A program made the position numbers and the translations under genes. Below are positions 49,764 through 58,726 of a stretch of DNA of 64,000 nucleotides, piece after piece. Position 1 is the first letter of the stretch, and the number at the start of each line of letters is the position of its first letter. The stretch comes from Chitinophagaceae bacterium (GTDB lineage: Bacteria; Bacteroidota; Bacteroidia; Chitinophagales; Chitinophagaceae). Location: positions 121,279-185,278 of the forward strand of contig JAHEZD010000001.1 in assembly GCA_023251255.1 (NCBI GenBank), read 5' to 3'. The notes below the pieces were generated by a model, which was not told the origin of the DNA, made no database searches, and saw nothing but the letters and a program-made list of their open reading frames with translations.

Positions 49764-50687
49764 TTACTTTGCTTCCAAATAAGGGGATATCTTATTGTAT
49801 ACCTCGTCTGTTATAAATACAATTTTCTTCACTTCATCCACAGAATGAAAGCCTCCATGCTGAGCCCTGTAAATAGCAATTGCCTTTGCAACCGTCCTGT
49901 CGATATAGGGGTGCCCACTTAGTTCAAAATCTGTTGCGGCATTGATGTTGATTTTCTTTATTTCAGTGGGCAGTACGTGTAGGTAGGGAAGGATAGCGGT
50001 AAAGATGGAATCTGTCATGTCCCTTGTTTCCTTTACTTGGAGCATATTTAGAAAGCCCCCCAATTTTTCCCTGTACCTAACAATTTTATAGGGCAATGAA
50101 TAGCCTATGCCTGGCAATGTTCTCAATTGCTCCGGCGTGGCGGTATTTGCATCAAGCAATACAGGTTTAGTATTTGCCGCTACTGGCTTTTGGTACCCAC
50201 CATAATTGGAAGCACTGGCTGATTGGGGAACAACAGCATAAGGAATGATCCTATCTGCTTCTTCCTTTCTTAACCCCCAGATTTTCCTGATGTCTTCTGC
50301 CGTTCTGAACCTGCCTCCCTTGCTGCGGTAATTGATGATTGTTTTGGCCGTTTTCTCCCTGATGCCAAGTTTTACCCAACCGGCTTCATCCAAAGTATTC
50401 GGGTCAAATTGGAAGAGTTCGCCTTTGGGTACTTTAGGGTAGTTTGATGGTTGCTGCCAATCATTGTCATCACCCTCTTTTGTGGTAGCATACGGTTTAG
50501 GTTTGCTGTTTTGCAAAACACTTATTTGCTGCTGCAATTGTTCATTTTTGGGGTATGCTTTTTTCTTGATGCCGAAGAAATGGGGCAGCACCATAAAGCC
50601 TCCGCCAAGCAGTAGTACAATGAATACTGCTATCCTCTCTTTTTTGGAGAAGGAGAAATAATCCTTGATGATCTTTTTCATACACAA
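49764..50687 (-). CDS. Membrane-anchored helix-hairpin-helix protein (ComEA-like repeats)
   Basis: The 307 residues begin with a short cytoplasmic part and one membrane helix (IAVFIVLLLGGGFMVLPHFF, about 19-38). Three or so HhH units follow: PNTLDEAGWVKLGIREKTAK, ANTATPEQLRTLPGIGYSLP and NAATDFELSGHPYIDRTVAK, each with a KIV or AI-x-YR ending. Such repeats bind DNA in ComEA. In Bacteroidota this architecture is common and its role unproven, with DNA uptake or nucleoid binding possible. A start at 50681 (MKKIIKDYF) is equally likely. Confidence 0.88.
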   Translation of the reverse strand: MCMKKIIKDYFSFSKKERIAVFIVLLLGGGFMVLPHFFGIKKKAYPKNEQLQQQISVLQNSKPKPYATTKEGDDNDWQQPSNYPKVPKGELFQFDPNTLDEAGWVKLGIREKTAKTIINYRSKGGRFRTAEDIRKIWGLRKEEADRIIPYAVVPQSASASNYGGYQKPVAANTKPVLLDANTATPEQLRTLPGIGYSLPYKIVRYREKLGGFLNMLQVKETRDMTDSIFTAILPYLHVLPTEIKKININAATDFELSGHPYIDRTVAKAIAIYRAQHGGFHSVDEVKKIVFITDEVYNKISPYLEAK

Positions 50688-50716
50688 CGGGTTTAATGTT
50701 GGTACTCAAAAGAGGG

Positions 50717-51493
50717 TCATGCACTTATTTGTAATCCGTCAAAAGCCAAACGGATATGTTGGGGTAATTTTTTGCTTACGTCTTCATGCCTGCCGAGCTG
50801 GTGGCTGATATGCGTGAAATAGACCTGTTCTGCCTCCACTTCCAATGCCAGTTCAATGGCTTCGTCCAAGGTGAAATGGGAAATATGCTTCTCTGTCCTC
50901 AGGGCGTTCACTACAAGAACCTTTGAGCCTTTTATTTTTTCCCTTTCCTCAGCATCAATCCTGTTTGCGTCCGTAATATAAGTAAAGTTGCCCATTCGAT
51001 AGCCATATACGGGCATTTTTAAGTGCCAGACCAAGATGGGCTGAATGTTCACATCGCCAATACTGAAAGCTGTTTCATCAATTATATTATTGATCAGTTG
51101 GGGAATGCCGGGATATTTTGCATCGTTAAAAGCATAGTAGAAGTCCCGCCTTATTGCTTCATCGGTTAATTGATTGGCATATAACTGCATTGGTTTCTGC
51201 TGGAAGTAATTATAGGCCCGTATATCATCCAGACCAGCAATATGGTCCTTATGGGGATGTGTAAAAAGTACGGCATCCAGTTTTCTGGTTTGTGTACGGA
51301 GCATTTGGTAACGGAAATCCGGTGTTGTATCCACTACAAAACTTGTATCGGGCGATTGTACCAAAATACTGCTCCGCAACCGGTTGTCTTTGCTATCAAT
51401 TGATATGCACACTTCACAATCACAGCCAATCATTGGGACACCACTACTGGTTCCTGTACCAAGAAATGTTATGGTAAGTGGGGGATGGATCAT
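50717..51493 (-). CDS. MBL-fold metallohydrolase (PhnP-like)
   Basis: A 258-residue enzyme with the PhnP-type N-terminus TFLGTGTSSGVPMIGCDCEVC (start of the beta-lactamase fold plus structural Cys residues) and the dinuclear metal motif THPHKDHIAGLDDIRAY. Downstream metal ligands include D in YITDANRI and H in FTHISHQLG. Relatives hydrolyse cyclic phosphodiesters. The exact substrate in Bacteroidota, where the gene is common without a phn operon, is unknown. It is 29 bp from the HhH gene and probably co-transcribed. Confidence 0.9.
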   Translation of the reverse strand: MIHPPLTITFLGTGTSSGVPMIGCDCEVCISIDSKDNRLRSSILVQSPDTSFVVDTTPDFRYQMLRTQTRKLDAVLFTHPHKDHIAGLDDIRAYNYFQQKPMQLYANQLTDEAIRRDFYYAFNDAKYPGIPQLINNIIDETAFSIGDVNIQPILVWHLKMPVYGYRMGNFTYITDANRIDAEEREKIKGSKVLVVNALRTEKHISHFTLDEAIELALEVEAEQVYFTHISHQLGRHEDVSKKLPQHIRLAFDGLQISA

Positions 51494-51560
51494 CTAATTC
51501 AAATCTACGGGCTTATGACCGAAGGTTTCAGGAAGGGGCTTGATTTATTTGTGAAATAAA

Positions 51561-51585
51561 AAACCCTGCTGTTGAAGCAGGGTTT
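51561..51585 (-). terminator. Intrinsic terminator after the 90-residue hypothetical gene
   Basis: A perfect 10-bp stem (AAACCCTGCT / AGCAGGGTTT) with a 5-base loop and a T-run on the minus strand. It is 20 bp past the stop at 51604. Confidence 0.85.
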
Positions 51586-51603
51586 AACCCTTTTTATTGC
51601 GGA

Positions 51604-51876
51604 CTAGGCATGTACCAATGATTTTGCCATTACTTCATCGTAAAGTTTTTGGCTGTTATGCGTTAGCTTGTCAAATGATATATCCAATTGGGGAATCAGT
51701 TCAAATAAAGTGTTTATCCTGCCTTCGGTATCCAAAAATTTGTTCAGCACAACCATTTTCCTTGCTTCCAACAGGCACCAACCACTTTGGAAGCTACCAC
51801 GTTCGTAACGAACAGTATAGTCGCTTTCTCCCAAAATTGCCCCAAGTTTATCCAATGTCGCTTGATTGTACTTCAT
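51604..51876 (-). CDS. Small conserved-looking hypothetical protein
   Basis: A 90-residue cytoplasmic protein (MKYNQATLDKLGAILGESDY, GSFQSGWCLLEARKMVVLNK, then a helical end). It has a good ATG, its own terminator and housekeeping-like composition, so it is very likely a real gene. I see no motif that indicates a function. Confidence 0.8.
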   Translation of the reverse strand: MKYNQATLDKLGAILGESDYTVRYERGSFQSGWCLLEARKMVVLNKFLDTEGRINTLFELIPQLDISFDKLTHNSQKLYDEVMAKSLVHA

Positions 51877-51951
51877 TTCCTTTTCTCCTATTGGCTCAAA
51901 AGTAACCCCAGATGCATTTTTTGAATTTTTCAGTTATGCACAAGTAGTGGA

Positions 51952-53097
51952 TTACTTGTTGGCCCATTTCTTTTGCTTCTTTTTCCTGCCCAGCCAGACC
52001 ATGAACCCTGTAATTGGTAACGATGCTGCTGCTAAACTTGCTAAGAAAGCAATAATCTTGCCTGTTATTCCCAAAATCTGGCCAGTATGCAGGTCATAGT
52101 TCATCGCATTCATTTTTGCACCGGGGCTTTTGCTTTCATGTGGCTTCTCCTTTAAAAGCGTCCCAGAATACTGGTCAAAATAATACTCGTTCCGTTTGTA
52201 GAAATGCAACTGGGTTTTATAAGCGGTAACGCTTATCACAGCATCCTTTTTCTGGGGGAGAAAGGTGGTGAACATGGCTGCTTCTGGTGATGACTGTTTT
52301 GCTTTGTTGTAACTGTTATCAATTAATTGGTTCAATGTAAGTAATGCTGTTTTGGCAGTATCGGATTTAAATGCTTTCTCCTGATCACTTGAATATGTTT
52401 TCCCCAGATTGGCTGTTGTTTTTATGGCATCTTTCACCCAATCATAACCCATGCTTAAACCTGTGATGGCAATGATCAGTGCAATGATGAAAACATAGAA
52501 GCCCATCACGTTGTGCAAATCATAATTGACCCTACGCCACCTACTTCTGAATTTGATGGTGAATGCCTGTTTGCGTTGTGCCCTTTTTCTTGGCCACCAA
52601 AGTATCAAACCAGTTATCAGCAGCACCACAAAAACAATCACTGCAATATCCACAATGGGCTGGCCAATTGGTTTTGGCAGTAATAGGTACATGTGGAGGA
52701 ACTGGACGGTGATAAAGAAATCGCTACGCATGTTTTGGTGGTGCAATATTTTACCGGAATAGGGATTGATGAAAACGTAATAGCTTTCCTTGCCACTTTT
52801 CAGTAATACTGTTGCTGGCCTTCCCTTATCGAACATTACAATTCTTGAGACTGTTCCTTTGGGATAAATGCTGAGGGCCGTGTCTTTTAACGCAGATAGC
52901 GGGAGGAAGGGTTTTGCTTCCACTTCAATTTTTCTATATTCATAACAGGCATCTTTGATTTCATCCTGAAAAACGAAAATGCAACCTGTAATGGCTACCA
53001 CAAAAACAATAAGGCCGGAAATTAACCCAAGCCAAAGATGGATGCGCCCAACCCAATACCTGAAAGTGTACTTGCTCCTTACCATAAAATTTCCCAA
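51952..53097 (-). CDS. PepSY-associated membrane protein of the iron-uptake pair
   Basis: A 381-residue protein with four membrane helices. The first (RIHLWLGLISGLIVFVVAITG, about 19-39) carries the conserved His/Trp signature of PepSY_TM proteins. Two periplasmic PepSY-like regions follow (YRKIEVEAKPFLPLSALKDT, GKESYYVFINPYSGKILHHQ), as do WWPRKRAQRKQAFTIKFRSR before helix 3 and PITGFMVWLGRKKKQKKW at the end. Such proteins accompany siderophore receptors and are thought to reduce or release iron at the inner membrane. The TonB receptor gene lies directly upstream on the same strand. Confidence 0.9.
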   Translation of the reverse strand: MGNFMVRSKYTFRYWVGRIHLWLGLISGLIVFVVAITGCIFVFQDEIKDACYEYRKIEVEAKPFLPLSALKDTALSIYPKGTVSRIVMFDKGRPATVLLKSGKESYYVFINPYSGKILHHQNMRSDFFITVQFLHMYLLLPKPIGQPIVDIAVIVFVVLLITGLILWWPRKRAQRKQAFTIKFRSRWRRVNYDLHNVMGFYVFIIALIIAITGLSMGYDWVKDAIKTTANLGKTYSSDQEKAFKSDTAKTALLTLNQLIDNSYNKAKQSSPEAAMFTTFLPQKKDAVISVTAYKTQLHFYKRNEYYFDQYSGTLLKEKPHESKSPGAKMNAMNYDLHTGQILGITGKIIAFLASLAAASLPITGFMVWLGRKKKQKKWANK

Positions 53098-53159
53098 TCA
53101 CAAAGACATCGGGTAACAAACATTCCGCTTGTTACCCTGATGCCTTTTAAACATGTTAT

Positions 53160-55571
53160 TTAGAATTTAAAAGCCACACTTGCAACCACAGTTCGTGGTT
53201 TCTGTGGTTCAACTGTACTCCAACCTTTCCAGTATTCCTTGTTGCCAACATTGTCCATCTTCATGACCAAGCGGAATGCCTTTGCATTGTAAAAAATGGA
53301 AGCGTTTAAAACGGTGTATGCAGGTATGGTAAAAACACCGGCAATGCTGCTATTGGTTATCAGGTTTTCGCTTGCGTAGTTTCCGCCAAAGCCAATGCCC
53401 CAGCCTTTTAATTTGCCTTGCGGCACATTGTAACTTATCCATCCATTGACCAACGTTTCGGGACCTGCGCTGTTTGGCCTCCTGCCAATGGTGACAGTGT
53501 CTGTTTTTTCATTCAGGCTTTTGTTGTGGCTGTAGCCTGCCACAATGTTCAATCCTGGTAAAGGACTGGCAATCACATCCAGCTCAATGCCTTTGCTGCT
53601 CTGGTTCCCATCCTGAATGGTATATCCAACTTTCAATGGGTCGGGGCGTGTAATATCTTTCACATAAATATCATAATAACTCAAAGTGGCAGTCAATTTC
53701 CCCTCAAAGGTTTCTGCTTTGATACCTGCTTCAACCTGATTGGCTTGTTGTGGTTTGAAATTGCTTACAGTGCCATCCAATTGTGTTACTGCAGCAACGT
53801 TTTTAAAGCCATTCATGTAGTTGGCAAAAATGGAAACCTTGTTCTTTACCACTTGGTACACTGCACCAAATTTGGGGGAGAAAGCAGTTTGGGCATAAGC
53901 TCCTGTAGTGGCATCTGTTCTTAAGGTATAGGTCCCTCTATTGTCGAACCTGTCCACACGAAGACTGGCCATGGCCAGCAACCTGTCAGTAATATTCAAC
54001 ACATCTGAGACGTAGGCACTATAGGTATATTGAGCCACATTGGTTTTTGTTGGGCTGGTGTTACCTGCAAATTTTGCGTCCAGTGCAGCTTTGGTAAGAT
54101 TGGTGTACTTGGTGTCTGGCTTGGTGGCATTCACTGTATCAAAAGTGATGTATGCACTGCTGGCATTCCTTGTTTCAACAGCCAAAACATCCATGCCCAC
54201 AACCATTCTGTTGCGCATTTTTCCAATATTGAAATCGCCAATGAAATTCTGTTGTATGTCTGAAGTAATACTGGTGGAATTCTGGTTGCTGATATACCTA
54301 TGCAACAAAGTGTCGCCCGGTAAAATGTACATCACATATTGGTAGTAGCCATCAGAATTGCGAATGCTTCTTGATAGGTTTGTTTGTGAAACCCAGTTAC
54401 TGGACATTTTGTAATTGATCTGTCCATACAGATTAACTGTTGGGGTTTTAATGGTGACATCATTGCTGGTGAATGAACGGCTATACTTTACGTTTAATTG
54501 TTGAGGGGTTACTGCTACCAATTTCCTTGTCCTGTTCAAAAACAGCATCAATGGGTTTGTAGTTTCAGCATTGTAAAATTCTGTATTCAATAGGAAGGAA
54601 AGCTTGTCATTTACTTTATAGGAGATGGATGGGGCCACGTAAAATGTTTTCTTGAAACCGGCATCCTGGAAACTGTTTTCATAATGGTAAGCAGTGTTCA
54701 ATCTGAACAGGATATTTTTGTCTTTGTTGATGGGCGTATTGATATCGGCAGTCATCCTGCTCAGTCCAAAGCTTCCTCCCATATAGGAAATTTCACCACC
54801 CAAAGTGTCATAGGGCTTCTTGGTAACGATATTTGTTAAGCCGCCAAATGAAATCAAGCTGCTGCCAAATAATGTGCTGGATGGCCCCTTAATGACTTCA
54901 ATCTTTTCAATATTGGCTGGATCGAGACCACCATTGGTCAAACCTGCAACACCATTGATCATGGTAGGTTGTGTGCTGAAACCACGTAGGGAAAAATAGG
55001 CTGCGCCATCATTTGCACGGCCGGTTGAAGTCCATAGTTTATCTATGCCCGGAGCATTTTTCAAAGCATCATCAAAGTTGGTAATCACCTGTTCCTTCAA
55101 CAATGCAGAACTGATAGTTGTATAAGCTTGTGGGTTCTCCAAGTTTTTCAACGGAAGCCTTGCTACATAAGCACTGTTCCGTTTGCTGAACTTGTTGCTG
55201 CCAGATGAAACAATTACTTCATCCAATTGCTTCTCCGTAACAGTCAGTTGAATGTTGATGGTGCTTGTTTTGCCAGGTTCAACCACCACGTTTTGCTCGA
55301 TGGTTTTGTAGCCTACGAAAGAAATTTCCAATTGATAAGTGCCTGCTTGTAGTTTGTTGATGGAGAAAGATCCGTCATCATCGGAAAGGGTTTTCTTATT
55401 TGTTCCCTTTAATACAATGGTTACATAGGCTGCAGGCTTATTGTCAGAGGTTGTTATTTTGCCATTTATTGAACCGGTATTGTCTCCTTCATTGGCAAAT
55501 AAATGCATGCTGTTAAGTAGCATCATCAATGTAAACAAGATGCCCATTCTTCTTTTCGTCAATTGTATCAT
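53160..55571 (-). CDS. TonB-dependent siderophore receptor
   Basis: This 803-residue outer-membrane receptor has a signal peptide (MIQLTKRRMGILFTLMMLLN to LFA), a carboxypeptidase-like regulatory domain (about 30-112; GSINGKITTSDNKPAAYVTI, GYKTIEQNVVVEPGKTSTI), a plug (about 130-270; GIDKLWTSTGRANDGAAYFS, IEKIEVIKGPSSTLFGSSLI) and a 22-strand barrel ending in the terminal VVASVAFKF. It resembles the FhuA/FpvA siderophore type. It imports a ferric chelate using TonB-ExbBD encoded elsewhere. Two 12-bp direct repeats 55-90 bp upstream suggest control by a regulator. Confidence 0.93.
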   Translation of the reverse strand: MIQLTKRRMGILFTLMMLLNSMHLFANEGDNTGSINGKITTSDNKPAAYVTIVLKGTNKKTLSDDDGSFSINKLQAGTYQLEISFVGYKTIEQNVVVEPGKTSTINIQLTVTEKQLDEVIVSSGSNKFSKRNSAYVARLPLKNLENPQAYTTISSALLKEQVITNFDDALKNAPGIDKLWTSTGRANDGAAYFSLRGFSTQPTMINGVAGLTNGGLDPANIEKIEVIKGPSSTLFGSSLISFGGLTNIVTKKPYDTLGGEISYMGGSFGLSRMTADINTPINKDKNILFRLNTAYHYENSFQDAGFKKTFYVAPSISYKVNDKLSFLLNTEFYNAETTNPLMLFLNRTRKLVAVTPQQLNVKYSRSFTSNDVTIKTPTVNLYGQINYKMSSNWVSQTNLSRSIRNSDGYYQYVMYILPGDTLLHRYISNQNSTSITSDIQQNFIGDFNIGKMRNRMVVGMDVLAVETRNASSAYITFDTVNATKPDTKYTNLTKAALDAKFAGNTSPTKTNVAQYTYSAYVSDVLNITDRLLAMASLRVDRFDNRGTYTLRTDATTGAYAQTAFSPKFGAVYQVVKNKVSIFANYMNGFKNVAAVTQLDGTVSNFKPQQANQVEAGIKAETFEGKLTATLSYYDIYVKDITRPDPLKVGYTIQDGNQSSKGIELDVIASPLPGLNIVAGYSHNKSLNEKTDTVTIGRRPNSAGPETLVNGWISYNVPQGKLKGWGIGFGGNYASENLITNSSIAGVFTIPAYTVLNASIFYNAKAFRLVMKMDNVGNKEYWKGWSTVEPQKPRTVVASVAFKF

Positions 55572-55626
55572 GATCGGTTTTTGCTTTAAGCCGCAAATGT
55601 GGGCTTGCAGAAAACCATATCATGTA

Positions 55627-55660
55627 ACAATTGGGAAATGCTATTTATACAATTGGGAAA
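55627..55660 (-). promoter_or_regulatory. Direct repeats ACAATTGGGAAA (period 22 bp) upstream of the TonB receptor
   Basis: Identical 12-mers lie at 55627-55638 and 55649-55660, exactly 22 bp apart, so they fall on the same DNA face. AraC-type activators, which often control siderophore uptake, bind direct repeats with about this period. Confidence 0.4.
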
Positions 55661-55754
55661 AGCTTAATTGCATGATAATCAGCTAGCGAAAACATGAGAC
55701 ATTAAAATAAACAAGACTTCTTGATTGAGGATTGATCAGTACGTATTCAAAAAC

Positions 55755-57311
55755 CTACTTGCTCACCATCTTTGCCACAGGTACAATCATTTCTTCCAAA
55801 CTAACACCTCCATGCTGAAAAGTGTTCTTGTAATAATTTACATAATGATTGTAATTATTGGGGTAACACAAAAAGCCATCACCCTTTGCAAAAATAAAAG
55901 AAGAGTTTACTGTTGGCACAGGCAGGCCGGCTTCCCTTGGATCCTTAAAGGCCAGCACATCCTTGATTTCATAGTTGAGGTTACGGCCATGTTTATAACG
56001 GAGGTTGGTAGTGGTTTGCTTATCGCCAATGACCTTACAAGGTGTTTTAACGCGAACTGTTCCATGGTCCGTAGCGACGATTAGCTTGATGCCTTTATCC
56101 GCGATTTTCTTCAGGGCTTGATGAAGGGCACTGTGCTCGAACCAGCTTTTGGTAACACTGCGGTAACTTTTTTCATCCCCGGCCAATTCTTTGAGCACTT
56201 CCATTTCCGTGCGGGCATGACTGAGCATGTCCACAAAATTGTACACAATGATGTTCAGGTCATTGTTCAATAAGTTATGGATATTGTTTAGCAAATGCTG
56301 ACCATCGTTATGGTGTACAACTTTGGTGTAACTGCATTTCAAGTCATCTCTTTTCATGCGTTTCAATTGGGCCCGGAAAAAATGTTCCTCAAAGAGGTTC
56401 TTTCCACCTTCCTCTTCGTCATTCTTCCATTCCAATGGGAATTGTTTTTCAATTTCAAGCGGTGTCAAACCGCTAAAAATGGCATTTCGACTGTATTGAG
56501 TGGCAGTTGGTAAAATTGAATAGAAGGTTTCGTCTTCCAGGATCCTGAAACTTTCAGCAAAAATTGGCTGGATGGTTTTCCATTGGTCCAACCGTAAATT
56601 ATCAATCAAAATAAAGAATGTGGGTGTTCCTTTTTCCACATGGGGCATCACTTTGAACTGGAACAGGTTATGGCTCATAATGGGAGCTTCGCTGCTTTTG
56701 GGGTTCATCCACTTGGTATAGTTCTTACTTACGAACTTGAAAAATTCAGTATTGGCTTCCTGTTTCTGGGAGGCGAAAATCTCCTGCATTTCTGGGCTAT
56801 CGCTTTTTTCCATTTCGAGTTCCCAATAAACGAGTTTTTTATAGATATCCATCCACTGGTTATAATCAGGGTTATCGCTTAGTGCCATGAAAAGGTCCCG
56901 GAACTGCTGTTGGTAGTTGGTGGTCGTTTTTTCAGCCACCAGCCTCCTATTGTCAATAATTTTTTTCAAGCTCAACAGTACTTGATTGGGGTTCACTGGT
57001 TTTAGCAAGTAGTCGGTTATCTGACTACCGATTGCTTCTTCCATCAAACTTTCCGTCTCATTCTTTGTAATCATAACGATAGGTAGCTGCTGATTAATTT
57101 CTTTAATCTTGGCCAATGTTTGCAAACCAGTAATGCCTGGCATACTTTCATCCAGCAACACAACATCTACAATGTTTTCCTTTACATAGTCAATAGCATC
57201 AAAACCATTGCTGAAGGTTATTACATCGTATCCCTTGTTCTCAAGGAACATTTTTTGGCTTTGGAGGCTTTCCATTTCATCATCTACCCAAAGAATTTTA
57301 GCTATGCTCAT
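55755..57311 (-). CDS. porX: Response regulator/PglZ phosphatase PorX
   Basis: This 518-residue protein has an N-terminal receiver (about 5-120) with acidic DDE at 10-12, D54 (VLLDESMPG) and the Lys in TDYLLKPVNP. A helical linker leads to a C-terminal PglZ alkaline-phosphatase fold. Metal-site segments visible are TFFILIDNLRLDQW, the Thr in LPTATQYSRNAIFSG, and VATDHGTVRVKTP. The combination is that of PorX, which with the kinase PorY controls the type IX secretion system and may hydrolyse oligonucleotides. It is monocistronic here. Confidence 0.95.
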   Translation of the reverse strand: MSIAKILWVDDEMESLQSQKMFLENKGYDVITFSNGFDAIDYVKENIVDVVLLDESMPGITGLQTLAKIKEINQQLPIVMITKNETESLMEEAIGSQITDYLLKPVNPNQVLLSLKKIIDNRRLVAEKTTTNYQQQFRDLFMALSDNPDYNQWMDIYKKLVYWELEMEKSDSPEMQEIFASQKQEANTEFFKFVSKNYTKWMNPKSSEAPIMSHNLFQFKVMPHVEKGTPTFFILIDNLRLDQWKTIQPIFAESFRILEDETFYSILPTATQYSRNAIFSGLTPLEIEKQFPLEWKNDEEEGGKNLFEEHFFRAQLKRMKRDDLKCSYTKVVHHNDGQHLLNNIHNLLNNDLNIIVYNFVDMLSHARTEMEVLKELAGDEKSYRSVTKSWFEHSALHQALKKIADKGIKLIVATDHGTVRVKTPCKVIGDKQTTTNLRYKHGRNLNYEIKDVLAFKDPREAGLPVPTVNSSFIFAKGDGFLCYPNNYNHYVNYYKNTFQHGGVSLEEMIVPVAKMVSK

Positions 57312-57609
57312 ATATTGAGTTTAAGGTGTAATTTTTTAACTAAAGAGTACTCGTTTTGGCTTTATTTGCTATTTACCTGATACAAATAAATATTTGTACG
57401 ATTTACCCATTACCAAGGGGTAACATGCAAACATCGATTAAAATAACAGTAATTAAAACAAGGTAGAAATCTACATTCAGATTAGAAAGGTTTCGTGATG
57501 TTCAAATATATCTTTTCCCTTCTCAAAATGAAATAACAAAAGCTGCTTTAACAAACTATCAACAAAAACTGTTGGCATGAAAATTTCAATTGTTCAATGA
57601 ACAAAATGA

Positions 57610-58164
57610 ATGTTTATGTCAACCAATATCATAGAAGCCATACAAAAACAGATGGGCTATAAACCATTGCACAAGGTTAGCCCCAATACACAGGAACCAA
57701 AAGATGAGCATAATCCTCAAATGGCCACACAATTTGAACAAGCGGCAATTGTTTCAGTTGTTCTGGGTATTTACAAAAAGGCAAAATCACTTAAGGATTC
57801 GACAACTTGGGGAATTGATTCCACAAAAATATTGTCGCAAGTTTTTGAAGAGGACAAGGACAAAGTAGTTGCAACTGTTGCCAACTATGCACATGTGGGC
57901 ACGCAGAAGGCAGAAGGAGAAATGCACCGTGCTGGGGTAGTAGCTTTGGAGGTAATCCATAAGGAAACGGGAAGTGATGGGATTGAGAAGGTAAAGGCGT
58001 ACCTAACAGACCAAAGAACCAATATTTTATTGTATTTGCCACCAGCATTGCATATGGGCGATTTGCTGCATGATACAACGGTAGATGACAGGACAAATAA
58101 AATGGAAGGGCCCGTATCCAATTTCATGCATACGATTGAGAAAGTGTTTTCAAGTAGCAAGTAA
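57610..58164 (+). CDS. Hypothetical helical protein
   Basis: A 184-residue soluble protein; the start may be 57616 (MSTNIIEAIQKQMGYKPLHK). The second half is helical with HRAGVVALEVIHKETGSDGI and LTDQRTNILLYLPPALHMGD. It has no signal peptide. The mix resembles small stress or DUF-type proteins, but I cannot name the family. It stands alone, with 298 bp of non-coding sequence upstream in which I see no clear element. Confidence 0.75.
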   Translation: MFMSTNIIEAIQKQMGYKPLHKVSPNTQEPKDEHNPQMATQFEQAAIVSVVLGIYKKAKSLKDSTTWGIDSTKILSQVFEEDKDKVVATVANYAHVGTQKAEGEMHRAGVVALEVIHKETGSDGIEKVKAYLTDQRTNILLYLPPALHMGDLLHDTTVDDRTNKMEGPVSNFMHTIEKVFSSSK

Positions 58165-58222
58165 ACGCTGCATGGAAAAAGGGACAAATCTAATGTAGCC
58201 CCTTTTTACTTTCATTTTCCGG

Positions 58223-58654
58223 CTACCCCTTAAAATCTATTTTTTTATGTGTACCATCACAGAATGGTTTGTTTTCGCTTGCACCACAGCGGCATAAGGC
58301 AGTTGTTCCATTTTTGGTTTCTTCGCTACCATCACTGTGTATGATACTGCATGCTGTTTTAATTAGAATAGGACCATTGGGTGATATCTGAACACTTAAC
58401 ATTGTAGCTGCCTCGGCTTTTATAGGTGAAAGTGTGTCACCGTTCATCTGGTAGCTTAAAGCGCCACTTGGGCATTTGCGTACCTGTTCAATAATTTTCT
58501 CGGTAGAACTTCCATCCATTTTTATCCATGGCCTTACAAATGGGTCAAACACTTCACGCAATTCTGTCCAGCAAATTTTACTATGTATGCAGATATTAGG
58601 TTTCCAAATAACGGTTACTTCGTTGTTGGTGTAAGTGAATGTTTCTTTTGGCAT
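58223..58654 (-). CDS. Iron-sulfur protein: (4Fe-4S) mono-cluster domain plus CDGSH domain
   Basis: The 143 residues contain an N-terminal divergent ferredoxin-like domain (about 1-75; CIHSKICWTELREVFDP and VRKCPSGALSYQ) and a C-terminal CDGSH zinc-finger-like [2Fe-2S] domain with three Cys and one His (LCRCGASENKPFCDGTHKK). This pairing is frequent in Bacteroidota. CDGSH clusters transfer electrons or Fe-S units; the partner is unknown. It is cytoplasmic and monocistronic. Confidence 0.9.
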   Translation of the reverse strand: MPKETFTYTNNEVTVIWKPNICIHSKICWTELREVFDPFVRPWIKMDGSSTEKIIEQVRKCPSGALSYQMNGDTLSPIKAEAATMLSVQISPNGPILIKTACSIIHSDGSEETKNGTTALCRCGASENKPFCDGTHKKIDFKG

Positions 58655-58726
58655 TTAGATGTGTTTTGTTGGATAAATGTAAGCCATCTCTTCTTGCGAT
58701 AATGCTGAAAAGCTTCTTGAAAATGA

